DNA of 64,000 nucleotides, taken from Pedobacter insulae. GTDB lineage: Bacteria; Bacteroidota; Bacteroidia; Sphingobacteriales; Sphingobacteriaceae. Positions 24,557-33,225 of this stretch are shown in pieces (the first letter of the stretch is position 1; each line of letters starts with the position of its first letter). The translations under genes and the position numbers were made by a program. The DNA is taken from NCBI RefSeq assembly GCF_900113525.1, contig NZ_FOPP01000003.1, forward strand, positions 124,001-188,000. Reading direction: 5' to 3'. The notes beneath the pieces were generated by a model, which did no database searches, was not told where the DNA came from, and was given only the letters and a program-made list of their open reading frames with translations.

Positions 24557-26419
24557 ATGGCAAAAATATCCATCAACCTAGCTACAGGCTCATTTCAGAA
24601 AGAAGAAATCATTGTTGGCATTGACTTAGGCACCACAAATAGCTTAGTGGCCTTTATCAATCCCGATAAAAACCCACAAGTAATAAATGATACTGGAAAA
24701 GGAGTCTTAGTCCCCTCTGTAGTACATTTCAATGCACAGGGAGATGCGGAAGTAGGTAATGAAGCAAAGGATTTTTTAACAACGGATCCAACTAATACCA
24801 TTTTTTCGGTAAAACGCTTATTAGGGCGTTCCTATAAAGATGTGGCTAGTCATAAAGATATTTTTAGCTATAAAATTATCGATGATGATAGCGATTCACT
24901 AGTTAAAATTAAAGCAGGAGATAAATTTTATACGCCAATAGAACTTTCGGCCGAAATTTTAAAAGAGTTAAAAGCGAGAGCTGAACATGCCTTAAAAACA
25001 CCAGTAAACAGAGCTGTTATCACGGTACCGGCTTATTTTAACGATAGTCAGCGACAGGCAACCCGTGACGCTGGTAAATTAGCAGGGCTAGATGTATTGC
25101 GTATTGTAAATGAACCAACAGCCGCAAGTTTAGCTTATGGAATTGGCTTAGACCCTACACAGCAAAAAACAATTGCAGTTTACGACTTAGGGGGAGGCAC
25201 TTTTGATGTTTCTATCCTTCAGATCCAAAATGGGATTTTCGAAGTATTGGCTACCAATGGAAATACGTTCTTAGGTGGTGATGATTTTGACCGTGTAATT
25301 TTGAACTACTGGATAGAAAAAAACAAACTTGATTTCAGTATGGTTGCCAACGATAACATTTTGATGCAAACACTTCGTTTACAGGCTGAATCAGCAAAAA
25401 AAGCTTTGTCTACCCAAAACTTATACAATGAAAAAGTCGGTGAAATTTGGTGCACTTTAGATAAGCAAACATTTGAGCAACTAATTGCCGATAAAGTTAA
25501 TGAAACCTTAGCCTGCTGCAAACAAGCCTTAACTGACTCTGACCTAACTATAGAGGCTATTGATGAAGTCGTTTTGGTAGGCGGTTCAACACGTACACCT
25601 TACGTAAAACAGGCCGTAAGTACATTTTTTAAACGTCAACCTCATGACCAGCTTAATCCTGACGAAGTTGTAGCACTTGGCGCAGCAATCCAGGCTGATA
25701 TATTGGCGGGGAATAGATCAGATATTCTATTACTAGATGTTACCCCACTTTCATTAGGAATTGAAACAATGGGTGGATTAATGGATGTAATTATTGCTCG
25801 AAATAGCAAGGTACCTACTAAGGCTGGTCGCCAATATACTACTTCAATTGATGGGCAGGTGAATATGAAGATCTCTGTTTATCAGGGCGAACGTGATTTG
25901 GTAAAAGAGAACCGCAAATTGGCCGAATTTGATTTGAAAGGTATTCCAGCTATGCCAGCAGGTTTACCTAAAGTCGACATTAACTTTTTATTAAATGCTG
26001 ATGGTATTTTGACTGTACAGGCAATTGAATTGCGTTCTGGCGTAAAACAAGAAATAGATATTGTTCCGAGTTATGGATTAAATGATGATACGGTAGAAAA
26101 AATGTTGATTGATAGCATCGAAAATGCAAAATCTGACGTAGAACAGCGGATGTTAATTGAGGCTAAAAGTGAAGGTGAACAGCTCGTTTATACTGCTGAA
26201 CGATTTATCAAGAAAAACGGTAATATTTTAAATGAGCAAGAATTAACTCTAACCATTGTTATCATAGCCGAATTGAAAGATGCGTTAGATAGCGGAGATA
26301 AAGATCGTATCCTTAAAAAAGCAGATGAATTAAATGAATTTACCCGTCCGTTTGCAGAACGCTTAATGGATATGGCAGTTGGCCAGGCAATGAAGGGGAA
26401 AAGGATTGATGAGGAATAG
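24557..26419 (+). CDS. hscA: Fe-S cluster assembly Hsp70 chaperone HscA
   Basis: 620 aa, the HscA rather than DnaK length, with a preceding extension ([17 protein letters not shown]) before the nucleotide-binding start [13 protein letters not shown] at residue 21. Further Hsp70 motifs are [27 protein letters not shown] and [13 protein letters not shown]; the substrate domain starts near [14 protein letters not shown]. HscA helps transfer clusters from IscU with HscB. It stands alone here, without HscB, but fdx and iscX occur together near 3 kb in the same window. Its own promoter ends 7 nt upstream. Confidence 0.88.
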   Translation: MAKISINLATGSFQKEEIIVGIDLGTTNSLVAFINPDKNPQVINDTGKGVLVPSVVHFNAQGDAEVGNEAKDFLTTDPTNTIFSVKRLLGRSYKDVASHKDIFSYKIIDDDSDSLVKIKAGDKFYTPIELSAEILKELKARAEHALKTPVNRAVITVPAYFNDSQRQATRDAGKLAGLDVLRIVNEPTAASLAYGIGLDPTQQKTIAVYDLGGGTFDVSILQIQNGIFEVLATNGNTFLGGDDFDRVILNYWIEKNKLDFSMVANDNILMQTLRLQAESAKKALSTQNLYNEKVGEIWCTLDKQTFEQLIADKVNETLACCKQALTDSDLTIEAIDEVVLVGGSTRTPYVKQAVSTFFKRQPHDQLNPDEVVALGAAIQADILAGNRSDILLLDVTPLSLGIETMGGLMDVIIARNSKVPTKAGRQYTTSIDGQVNMKISVYQGERDLVKENRKLAEFDLKGIPAMPAGLPKVDINFLLNADGILTVQAIELRSGVKQEIDIVPSYGLNDDTVEKMLIDSIENAKSDVEQRMLIEAKSEGEQLVYTAERFIKKNGNILNEQELTLTIVIIAELKDALDSGDKDRILKKADELNEFTRPFAERLMDMAVGQAMKGKRIDEE

Positions 26420-26421
26420 TT

Positions 26422-26462
26422 TTTTTAGACTTACAAAGTTTAAAACTTCGTAAGTCTAAAAA
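26422..26462. repeat. Palindromic repeat between hscA and ychF (GACTTACGAAGT family)
   Basis: A 13-bp stem TTTTTAGACTTAC / GTAAGTCTAAAAA encloses a second short stem. Each half is a copy of AGACTTACRAAGTTT in inverted orientation. The element lies in the 54-bp gap between convergent genes. A U-tract outside the stem is missing on both strands, so it can stop transcription only weakly; it looks more like a small repeated palindrome. Related copies lie at 62787-62830. Confidence 0.65.
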
Positions 26463-26473
26463 TCTATGATTCT

Positions 26474-27568
26474 TTATACGTTAAATCTGAAGTGCATGAT
26501 ATCGCCATCTTCCACTACATAGGTCTTTCCTTCCACACCTAACTTTCCGGCTTCTTTACAAGCATTTTCTGAACCCAATGTTACAAAATCATTATATTTT
26601 ATAACCTCAGCACGGATAAAGCCTTTTTCAAAATCCGTATGAATTACACCAGCAGCTTGTGGTGCAGTAAAACCTTTAGTGATCGTCCAAGCTCTCACCT
26701 CTTGCACACCAGCAGTAAAGTAAGTATATAAATCAAGCAAACGATAAGCTGCCCTAATTAATTTATTAACGCCAGATTCTGTCAAACCCAAATCCGCTAA
26801 AAACTCTTGTCTTTCTTCATACGAATCCAATTCTGCAATTTCTGATTCAATTTTTGCAGAAATGATCAATACCTCAGCATTTTCATTTTTAACTGCTGCC
26901 TGTACTTTCTCCGTATAAGCATTTCCAGTTAACACAGAATTTTCATCAACATTACACACATACATCACTGGTTTTTGAGTTAACAGCCCTAAATCTTCGA
27001 TGAAATCGAAATCCTCTGTCTGTAAAGCTGCCGAACGAACAGAACTACCAGTTTCTAAATGTGCTTTAATAATAGTTAGAATATCAAAAGTTCTTTTGGC
27101 TTCCTTATCAGTTTTAGCCATTTTTTCTACTTTTTGTATTCTTTTTCCAACTGTATCTAAATCTTTTAATTGCAATTCAGTATCAATGATTTCTTTATCT
27201 CGAATAGGGTCAACTGAACCATCTACATGAATTACATTTCCGTCATCAAAGCAACGTAATACATGAATAATTGCGTTAGTAGCCCTGATATTTCCTAAAA
27301 ATTGATTTCCAAGTCCCTCTCCTTTCGACGCACCCTTTACTAAACCTGCAATATCTACAATTTCAATTGTATTAGGTTGAACTTTATTTGGCTTCACCAA
27401 CTCTGCCAATTTTGTTAAGCGATCATCAGGAACGGTAATTACCCCAACATTTGGCTCTATTGTACAGAATGGAAAATTTGCAGCTTGTGCTTTTGCGTTA
27501 GATAAACAGTTGAATAAGGTTGATTTACCCACATTTGGTAAACCTACTATACCACATTGTAATGCCAT
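26474..27568 (-). CDS. ychF: Redox-regulated ATPase YchF (Obg family)
   Basis: 364 aa, full length. G1 loop GLPNVGKST at residues 9-17, G2/G3 region DIAGLVKGASKGEGLGNQFL, and the unusual G4 (NVDE) that gives preference for ATP over GTP. A coiled-coil insertion follows, then a C-terminal TGS domain (KGFTAPQAAGVIHTDFEKGF, DGDIMHFRFNV). YchF associates with ribosomes and the stress response. The gene converges with hscA. Confidence 0.95.
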   Translation of the reverse strand: MALQCGIVGLPNVGKSTLFNCLSNAKAQAANFPFCTIEPNVGVITVPDDRLTKLAELVKPNKVQPNTIEIVDIAGLVKGASKGEGLGNQFLGNIRATNAIIHVLRCFDDGNVIHVDGSVDPIRDKEIIDTELQLKDLDTVGKRIQKVEKMAKTDKEAKRTFDILTIIKAHLETGSSVRSAALQTEDFDFIEDLGLLTQKPVMYVCNVDENSVLTGNAYTEKVQAAVKNENAEVLIISAKIESEIAELDSYEERQEFLADLGLTESGVNKLIRAAYRLLDLYTYFTAGVQEVRAWTITKGFTAPQAAGVIHTDFEKGFIRAEVIKYNDFVTLGSENACKEAGKLGVEGKTYVVEDGDIMHFRFNV

Positions 27569-27584
27569 GTTTTTATATTTTGCG

Positions 27585-27592
27585 CAAAGATA
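27585..27592 (-). promoter_or_regulatory. -7 promoter element of ychF
   Basis: CAAAGATA on the plus strand, TATCTTTG on the minus strand, a perfect TAnnTTTG lying 16 nt before the ychF ATG. Confidence 0.55.
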
Positions 27593-27622
27593 TTAATTTT
27601 TAAACCCTTTGCCTAGGAAAAT

Positions 27623-27713
27623 ATATTCCTCCCTATCACTTTGTCAAAGTAGTAGGTGGAGTGGTAAAGAGGAATATGCCCAACATAATCAATTCCAGGG
27701 ATTATGCATTGGG
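27623..27713. repeat. Two stacked cruciform-forming hairpins upstream of ychF
   Basis: Hairpin A: ATATTCCTC (27623-27631) pairs with GAGGAATAT (27669-27677), and inside it CCTA-tc-ACTTTG pairs with CAAAGT-ag-TAGG across a 1-nt gap. Hairpin B: CCCAA-c-ATAATC (27679-27690) pairs with GATTAT-gca-TTGGG (27700-27713). The two abut with 1 nt between. The gap (27593-27756) has no credible frame. It could be a structured RNA, a palindromic repeat or a regulatory site; no known family is recognised. Confidence 0.55.
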
Positions 27714-27756
27714 TACTTTGAAAAAGTAGGTAAAAAATGTGGATAAGTTAACTCCA

Positions 27757-27791
27757 TAAAAAAAGCGCTCAGAAATAAAATTCTGAGCGCT
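27757..27791 (-). terminator. Rho-independent terminator of the metalloprotease gene
   Basis: AGCGCTCAGAA-6 nt-TTCTGAGCGCT, a perfect 11-bp stem (27764-27791). On the minus strand it is followed by seven or more T (the A-run at 27758-27764). It lies just after the stop of the zinc metalloprotease. Confidence 0.92.
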
Positions 27792-27812
27792 TGAATAAAA
27801 CTATATTTTTTG

Positions 27813-30365
27813 TTAATCTTTTACACTTAAAGCCGCTTCGATACGGTCATTCAAATCAGCTAAATGATATTTACTCAAGGTATCAGCCTGATTATTCGAG
27901 GCTGATTTGATTGAACCTTGCAATTCTTTTAACTGACCTTTAACTACTGAGAGCACATCGCTTTGCGCTGCAGTTAAACCGCTGCTACCAGAGCCTCTCA
28001 CTAGCAAAGCATTAATCGCTGTTGGACTTGGAGCCGGTTTCACAATGGTAATTAATTTTTCTATATAGGCCTTTTGTAAATTACGACGGTACACATCGAT
28101 TGCCGTATTAGCTTTTAACTCCGCGAAAATTGCCCCATTTAAATCCGTAAATAAATCGGTAATCTTATAAGCTGTAGCACCATCAGTTGCTTCAGCCGCA
28201 ACTAATTTACTCAAAGTGCTATTACTTAACAAACGAGTTAAAGTACTCCCTTGAAGCCTAGCAACTATCTCCAAAGGATTCCCCTCAATATTATCCATAA
28301 TGGCCTGATTTAACAACCATTTAGGAGTAGTAAATAAATTTCTGTTCAAGAAATCAATGGCTTCTTTCTGGGTAGCGGCAGGGGTTCGCTCATAAATTGG
28401 TCCCGCCTGATCGACAGTTTTTGGATTTTCATAAATACCCCCAATGTTTTTCGCAACATGCCCCATGTAACGACCAAACTGGGTAGTCAATTGACCATAC
28501 ATTGTTGTCAAATTCTCATAACCTTCCCCCTTTTCTTTGGTCCATTCTGGTAAACCTGCTAAAATTACTTTTAGGTTTTTGATGCCATAATCACTAGCTT
28601 TCATCGCGTTGTCACTTAGATCTTCATTTTGTGAATGTGGATCGTCTGGATTTGTTTCGGTACCAAACCATAAGCGTCTATTCTTCGCTGCTTCTGTAGT
28701 CATTTTATCCAAAATAGCCATGTCGGATAGAACAGATTTGCTCTCAGGAAAATATCTATAACCCCATTCAATTGCCCAATTATCATAATCACCAATGCGA
28801 GGATATAATCCTTTAGCCGAAATTTTATCTTCTGGTTGTGCCACATAGTTAAAACGTGCATAATCCATAATTGAAGGTGTGTGACCATGTTCTTCAACCC
28901 ATTTTTTATTCCGTAAATTCTCTGTTGGAACAGTTGAACTTGAGCCATAATTATGACGTAAGCCCAATGTATGCCCCACTTCATGAGAAGACACAAACCG
29001 AATCAAATCACCCATCAATTCATCACTGAAAGTCATTTTACGAGCTCTCGAATCAACGGCAGCTGTTTGAATCATATACCAATCATGTACCAATTTTTGA
29101 ACATTATGAAACCAATTGATATGACTTTCCATAATTTCACCACTCCTTGGATCGGAAATACTAGGTCCACTTGCGTTAGCAATTTCTGAAGGCTTGTATA
29201 CGATAGCTGAGTTACGGGCATCATCTAAACTCCAAGTAGAATCTTGTTCTTTCGTAGGAGCAACTTTACCCATCACTGCATTCTTAAATCCAGCTTTTTC
29301 GAAAGCTTTTGCCCAATCATTCACACCAGCGATTAAATATGGAACCCATTTTTTCGGAGTAGCTGGATCGATATAAAAAATTATAGGCTTCTGAGGCTCT
29401 ACCAACTCACCCCTTTTATACTTAGCCATATCAGCTGGTTTTGGCTCTAAACGCCATCTCTTCACCAACTGAATTTCTTTTACACCCTGTGGGTTGAGAT
29501 CAAAGTCTGTATAGCCTACTGCGAAATAACCAACACGCGGATCAAAATAACGTGATTTCATAGGCACTTTAGGCAAAATAACTAGCGAAGCATTTAATTC
29601 TACCGTAGCTGAGCCTCCACCAGCGCCTCCACGAACAGATGACGGAGCTCCTCCAGGTCCCGCTGTTGGTGCGGTTAGTGCATAAGTTTTAACAGCGGTG
29701 ATTTCAACATTCGTTGGAAAACTACGCACCCCTAAAATATAACTTCTATCGGCCGCCTGAGTACCCAACCTGAAACGCGATTTTGCAGTAGCCGAACTGA
29801 AATAGAATATATCATTATCACTATTGATATATTCAGTCATATCAATCACACTTCCATTCTTATCTGGACTGTAAGCAGCAATATTAAATGCCGCAGCAAT
29901 TGGTTGAATATTCGAATTTTTTAAGGATTGGTACATGGATGTTGTACTGTCCGGTCCGTAAGTCCGATAACTTACTTTACGCATAAAAATCCTGTTGTTT
30001 GGTCCTTTTTCAAAGCGGATTACAGAACTTCCGATTTGGTCACCTGCGTAACCTTGCGCAGCACGTACATCAGCACCAGATTTAGAAATCCGGCTTACAA
30101 CTAAGATATCTCTACCTAAAGTAGTGTCTGCTATCTCAAAGAAGTACTTGTCTTCAATTTTATGAGTGGTAATCATTCCTTTGCGAGTGATCGCTTTATC
30201 TGTAATGACCGAATTATAAGGTCGAGGCTGCGCCCTTCCAACGGTGCCGGGCATCACCCCAGGGGCCCTGCGCGTCGAATCGGTCGCTCCACCAGGTCTT
30301 GTTTGAGCATTAGCGAAGGCAATAGCACCTACAGCCAATAAGATGGTAAGTAATTTTCTTTTCAT
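27813..30365 (-). CDS. Secreted zinc-dependent metalloprotease (DUF5117/DUF4953 type)
   Basis: 850 aa from ATG 30365 (MKRKLLTILLAVGAIAFANAQ), whose signal peptide is cleaved after ANA; the 20-codon extension upstream would break it. The zinc site HEVGHTLGLRHNY is a metzincin HExxHxxGxxH motif near residue 456. Regions upstream resemble DUF5118/DUF5117 (EDKYFFEIADTTLGRDILVV, DPRVGYFAVGYTDFD), and those around and after the zinc site resemble DUF4953. Glycine-rich AGPGGAPSSVRGGAGGG forms a linker around residue 240. It acts outside the cytoplasm; the substrate is unknown. It is monocistronic with its own promoter and terminator. Confidence 0.9.
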   Translation of the reverse strand: MKRKLLTILLAVGAIAFANAQTRPGGATDSTRRAPGVMPGTVGRAQPRPYNSVITDKAITRKGMITTHKIEDKYFFEIADTTLGRDILVVSRISKSGADVRAAQGYAGDQIGSSVIRFEKGPNNRIFMRKVSYRTYGPDSTTSMYQSLKNSNIQPIAAAFNIAAYSPDKNGSVIDMTEYINSDNDIFYFSSATAKSRFRLGTQAADRSYILGVRSFPTNVEITAVKTYALTAPTAGPGGAPSSVRGGAGGGSATVELNASLVILPKVPMKSRYFDPRVGYFAVGYTDFDLNPQGVKEIQLVKRWRLEPKPADMAKYKRGELVEPQKPIIFYIDPATPKKWVPYLIAGVNDWAKAFEKAGFKNAVMGKVAPTKEQDSTWSLDDARNSAIVYKPSEIANASGPSISDPRSGEIMESHINWFHNVQKLVHDWYMIQTAAVDSRARKMTFSDELMGDLIRFVSSHEVGHTLGLRHNYGSSSTVPTENLRNKKWVEEHGHTPSIMDYARFNYVAQPEDKISAKGLYPRIGDYDNWAIEWGYRYFPESKSVLSDMAILDKMTTEAAKNRRLWFGTETNPDDPHSQNEDLSDNAMKASDYGIKNLKVILAGLPEWTKEKGEGYENLTTMYGQLTTQFGRYMGHVAKNIGGIYENPKTVDQAGPIYERTPAATQKEAIDFLNRNLFTTPKWLLNQAIMDNIEGNPLEIVARLQGSTLTRLLSNSTLSKLVAAEATDGATAYKITDLFTDLNGAIFAELKANTAIDVYRRNLQKAYIEKLITIVKPAPSPTAINALLVRGSGSSGLTAAQSDVLSVVKGQLKELQGSIKSASNNQADTLSKYHLADLNDRIEAALSVKD

Positions 30366-30390
30366 CAGTTTTAATAAGTTAACAGTTAAG

Positions 30391-30398
30391 CAAATATA
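30391..30398 (-). promoter_or_regulatory. -7 promoter element of the metalloprotease gene
   Basis: CAAATATA on the plus strand, TATATTTG on the minus strand, matching TAnnTTTG, 25 nt before the ATG at 30365. Confidence 0.5.
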
Positions 30399-30494
30399 GA
30401 GGAGAATGTTAGGATAATTAACCAACAGCCTATAACTTTATAGTTACATAGGGCTTTGTAAGTAATACTGAAAAGTGCTTTAGCACAAAAGAAT

Positions 30495-31520
30495 TTAATG
30501 GATCATTTTAAAGAGAAGTTCCTTTAACAACTCTCCATCTGTTGTGTTTCCTGTACTGTCCAGTCCCTTACTTTTTAAGTCGTATTCCCTTAATAAGCTG
30601 ATAATATCAAAAGTTTTAGCGTGACTAAATGTTCTTGCTGCGTTTTCATAATCTTTAATAAAATAAGGACTTACCCCCAGCTCTTTTGCAGCGTCGTTCT
30701 TATTTGGTAAATAATGATACTTCAATATTTTAGTGAAATAACCACTTAGATTTGCCATTACCATCACCATCGGGTTCGCCTTTGGATTATCAGCAAAGTA
30801 ATTGATAATTTGATTGCATTTGAATACATTTCTACTAGCCAAAGCCTTTTGCAATTCAAAAACATTATATTCTTTACTTATCCCTATGTTCTTTTGAATA
30901 TGATCAGTCTGTATGAGGGTTTCCTTGTTAATATTTAAGCAGAGCTTTTCTACTTCATTAGCAATTTTAGCTAAGTCGGCGCCTAAGTATTCGGCCATTA
31001 GTGCAGCAGCTTGTGGCGCTATTTTATACCCTTTTTCTTTAATATGTTCCTCAATCCACGGCATTAATTTATAATCGCGCACTGGATCTGACTGAAAAAT
31101 TAGTCCATTTTTAGCAATTGCTTTATAAATTTTTTTGCGCTTATCGAAATTTGCATATTTATAAGCCAAAACTAGTATTGTACTGGGTAAAGGCTTTTCA
31201 AAATAATTAAGGATAACCTCTGCTTCTTTACCGTTACCCTCTGTTTCTTTTGCCCATTTTAAGTCTTGTGCTTCCTTTACAATGATAAGCTGATGTTCCG
31301 CCATCATTGGATAACGTTTAGCGGCATTTAAAATAGTAGACATGTCTGTGTCTTTTCCATACAGCACAGTTTGGTTAAACCCCTTTTCACCATCACTTAA
31401 AACATGGCTTTCCATATAATCAACTACTTGATCGATATAATAGGGTTCTTCTCCTTGCAATAAATACAAGGGTTTAAACTTTCTAGCTTTTAAATCTTTG
31501 ATAATCTCTACAGCACTCAT
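30495..31520 (-). CDS. holA: DNA polymerase III subunit delta
   Basis: 341 aa from ATG 31520 (MSAVEIIKDLKARKFKPLYL). The 14-codon extension is not family-like. HolA is the clamp-loader wrench that opens the beta ring. Visible blocks: PLYLLQGEEPYYIDQ at the nucleotide-site remnant, RYPMMAEHQLIIVKEA, YKYANFDKRKKIYKAI, and the C-terminal collar helices. It is divergent from an HsdR-N-like gene with a 57-bp shared promoter region, an arrangement I recall as common in Bacteroidota. dnaN, its partner, is also in this window near 54 kb. Confidence 0.9.
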   Translation of the reverse strand: MSAVEIIKDLKARKFKPLYLLQGEEPYYIDQVVDYMESHVLSDGEKGFNQTVLYGKDTDMSTILNAAKRYPMMAEHQLIIVKEAQDLKWAKETEGNGKEAEVILNYFEKPLPSTILVLAYKYANFDKRKKIYKAIAKNGLIFQSDPVRDYKLMPWIEEHIKEKGYKIAPQAAALMAEYLGADLAKIANEVEKLCLNINKETLIQTDHIQKNIGISKEYNVFELQKALASRNVFKCNQIINYFADNPKANPMVMVMANLSGYFTKILKYHYLPNKNDAAKELGVSPYFIKDYENAARTFSHAKTFDIISLLREYDLKSKGLDSTGNTTDGELLKELLFKMIH

Positions 31521-31577
31521 TGCTGGTAAAATTACAATTTTAATTAGATTTACACACTCCAACTAATCAACACTTCA

Positions 31578-32036
31578 ATGTTTAATCCTGCTGCTTTAAA
31601 CCTTCCCAATTACCCTTTTAAAATCACACAAAAAGATGGTTTACATTTTATTTTTGACGAAATTAGGAGAAAGCACCTGGTGCTAACTCCTGAAGAATGG
31701 GTTAGGCAACATTTTATCCGTTATTTAACAGGGGAGAAAAATTTCCCCTCTTCCTTGCTTCAGATTGAGGGAGGTCTAAATTTAAATCAGACCAAAAAAA
31801 GAAGCGACATATTAGTTTATAACAATGTTGGCGAAAAAATTATGGTTATCGAATGTAAAGCTCCTTCAGTGCCAATTACGCAAGCAACCTTTGATCAGGC
31901 TGCGCGCTATAATTCAATTTATAAGGCGCATTGGCTAGCTGTTACAAATGGCTTGCATCATTATTATGCTAAAATTGACCACATCAAAGAGCGATTTCTA
32001 TTCGTAGAAGAGTTGCCTGATTACAAGGATTTGTAA
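31578..32036 (+). CDS. Orphan HsdR-N / PD-(D/E)XK nuclease-like protein
   Basis: 152 aa, single domain like the N-terminus of type I restriction HsdR (HSDR_N_2). The nuclease-type signature is E64 (QIEGGL), D77 (KKRSDILVYN) and E92-x-K94 (VIECKAPS), matching the D-x(n)-ExK order of PD-(D/E)XK enzymes, and then QAARYNSIYKAHWLAVTNG. There is no helicase motor, methylase or specificity subunit, so it is not a restriction system. It is divergent from holA, hinting at a DNA-maintenance role. Function unknown. Confidence 0.82.
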   Translation: MFNPAALNLPNYPFKITQKDGLHFIFDEIRRKHLVLTPEEWVRQHFIRYLTGEKNFPSSLLQIEGGLNLNQTKKRSDILVYNNVGEKIMVIECKAPSVPITQATFDQAARYNSIYKAHWLAVTNGLHHYYAKIDHIKERFLFVEELPDYKDL

Positions 32037-32037
32037 T

Positions 32038-33225
32038 CTAAGAATATGCTGTTTTCCAAAACTGGCTTTTCCCTGTATAAATAGCTTCATTACACATTCC
32101 TACGCATATGGCAGCTTGTGTGCCTGTTTTGATGTTCGAAACTGGTGTTTTATTTTCTACAATTGCGGAGTAAAATTCTTCAAGAGCATAATTCGTGCCG
32201 TCACGAGTGGGTTTTTCCAAAATGGGAATTCCTCCATCAGTATTCACTACAATTTTGGTGGCACTGGTAACGCCGTCTACTATTCCAAGTTCTTTTGCGG
32301 CTTCTCTTTCTGGATAAAAAATACCGGTATTTGGATATAATGACACCGAACCTTTTGTTCCCTTGATTTTAAACAAATAACCATCATGGGCATTACCACA
32401 GGTTGCGCCAAAATTACCAATCATTCCTGCTTTATTATATCTTAAAGTAGCTTGGATATTATCATAGGTTTCTCTACCATCCTTAAATATATCAATACCT
32501 CCAGTACCAAAAATTTCGTCGGGCTGAGTTTCAAATGCCCAATTGATAAAATCAATTTGATGGGATAAAAGTTCGGCCGCTAATCCACCTGAATATTCTT
32601 TATACATTCTCCAATTAATCTGTCTTTCAAGACTTGGATTTGGTACTGCTCTACGCCAATTCCCATTTCTATCCCACCGACAATCTATCTGCGATACTTT
32701 GCCGAGATACCCTGTCTGAACCATCTCTTTAACTTTAAAGTATAATGGAGAATAGCGATATTGATAGCCTACTTGAAAAATCTGCTTGGGATACTCGTTA
32801 ACTAACTTTCTTAACTGAAGGGCTTCAGCAATAGAGTAAGTCATTGTTTTTTCTACATACACATGCTTACCAGCACGAACAGCATCGGCAGCGATTTGGT
32901 AATGTTCGCTTAAGGGAGTCGCAATAAAAACTGCGGAAACGCTCTTATCGTCCAATACCTTTTTATAATCCTTAATGGGCTTCGAGTGAGACGATACATA
33001 TTTTTTTGTTTCCGCTAACCTGAAATCTAATACATCACAATAAGCGATAATATTAAATTTATCAGGCATACTCTTTATCACCGAAAGCACACCTTTCCCT
33101 CTATCGCCGCAACCAATCATGGCGATGTTAATGGGGGCTAATGCGAGGCCAGCATATAGCTGATCTGCAAACAAGAAGCTTGAGCTCAATAAAGCAGATT
33201 TTTTTACGAAAGAACGGCGTAACAT
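32038..33225 (-). CDS. Exported Gfo/Idh/MocA family oxidoreductase (first of two)
   Basis: 395 aa. The N-terminus MLRRSFVKKSALLSSSF is a twin-arginine signal, so the folded NAD(P)-bound enzyme is probably sent to the periplasm. The Rossmann loop is INIAMIGCGDRGKG (about residues 32-45). The usual EKP motif reads VEKTMTYS, with Thr for Pro. SHQIDFINW marks the substrate-domain helix. Family members oxidise or reduce a sugar hydroxyl. Its start overlaps the stop of the double DUF1080 gene (TAATG), so the two are coupled. Confidence 0.88.
   Translation of the reverse strand: MLRRSFVKKSALLSSSFLFADQLYAGLALAPINIAMIGCGDRGKGVLSVIKSMPDKFNIIAYCDVLDFRLAETKKYVSSHSKPIKDYKKVLDDKSVSAVFIATPLSEHYQIAADAVRAGKHVYVEKTMTYSIAEALQLRKLVNEYPKQIFQVGYQYRYSPLYFKVKEMVQTGYLGKVSQIDCRWDRNGNWRRAVPNPSLERQINWRMYKEYSGGLAAELLSHQIDFINWAFETQPDEIFGTGGIDIFKDGRETYDNIQATLRYNKAGMIGNFGATCGNAHDGYLFKIKGTKGSVSLYPNTGIFYPEREAAKELGIVDGVTSATKIVVNTDGGIPILEKPTRDGTNYALEEFYSAIVENKTPVSNIKTGTQAAICVGMCNEAIYTGKSQFWKTAYS

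Noticed and set aside
26422..26462. hscA/ychF hairpin as a strong rho-independent terminator
   Set aside because: The stem ends in A-T pairs and has no T-tract beyond it on either strand, so it was classed as a palindromic repeat.
31578..32036. HsdR-N gene as part of a type I restriction-modification system
   Set aside because: No HsdM, HsdS or helicase motor is linked, and the protein is a single domain of 152 aa next to holA.
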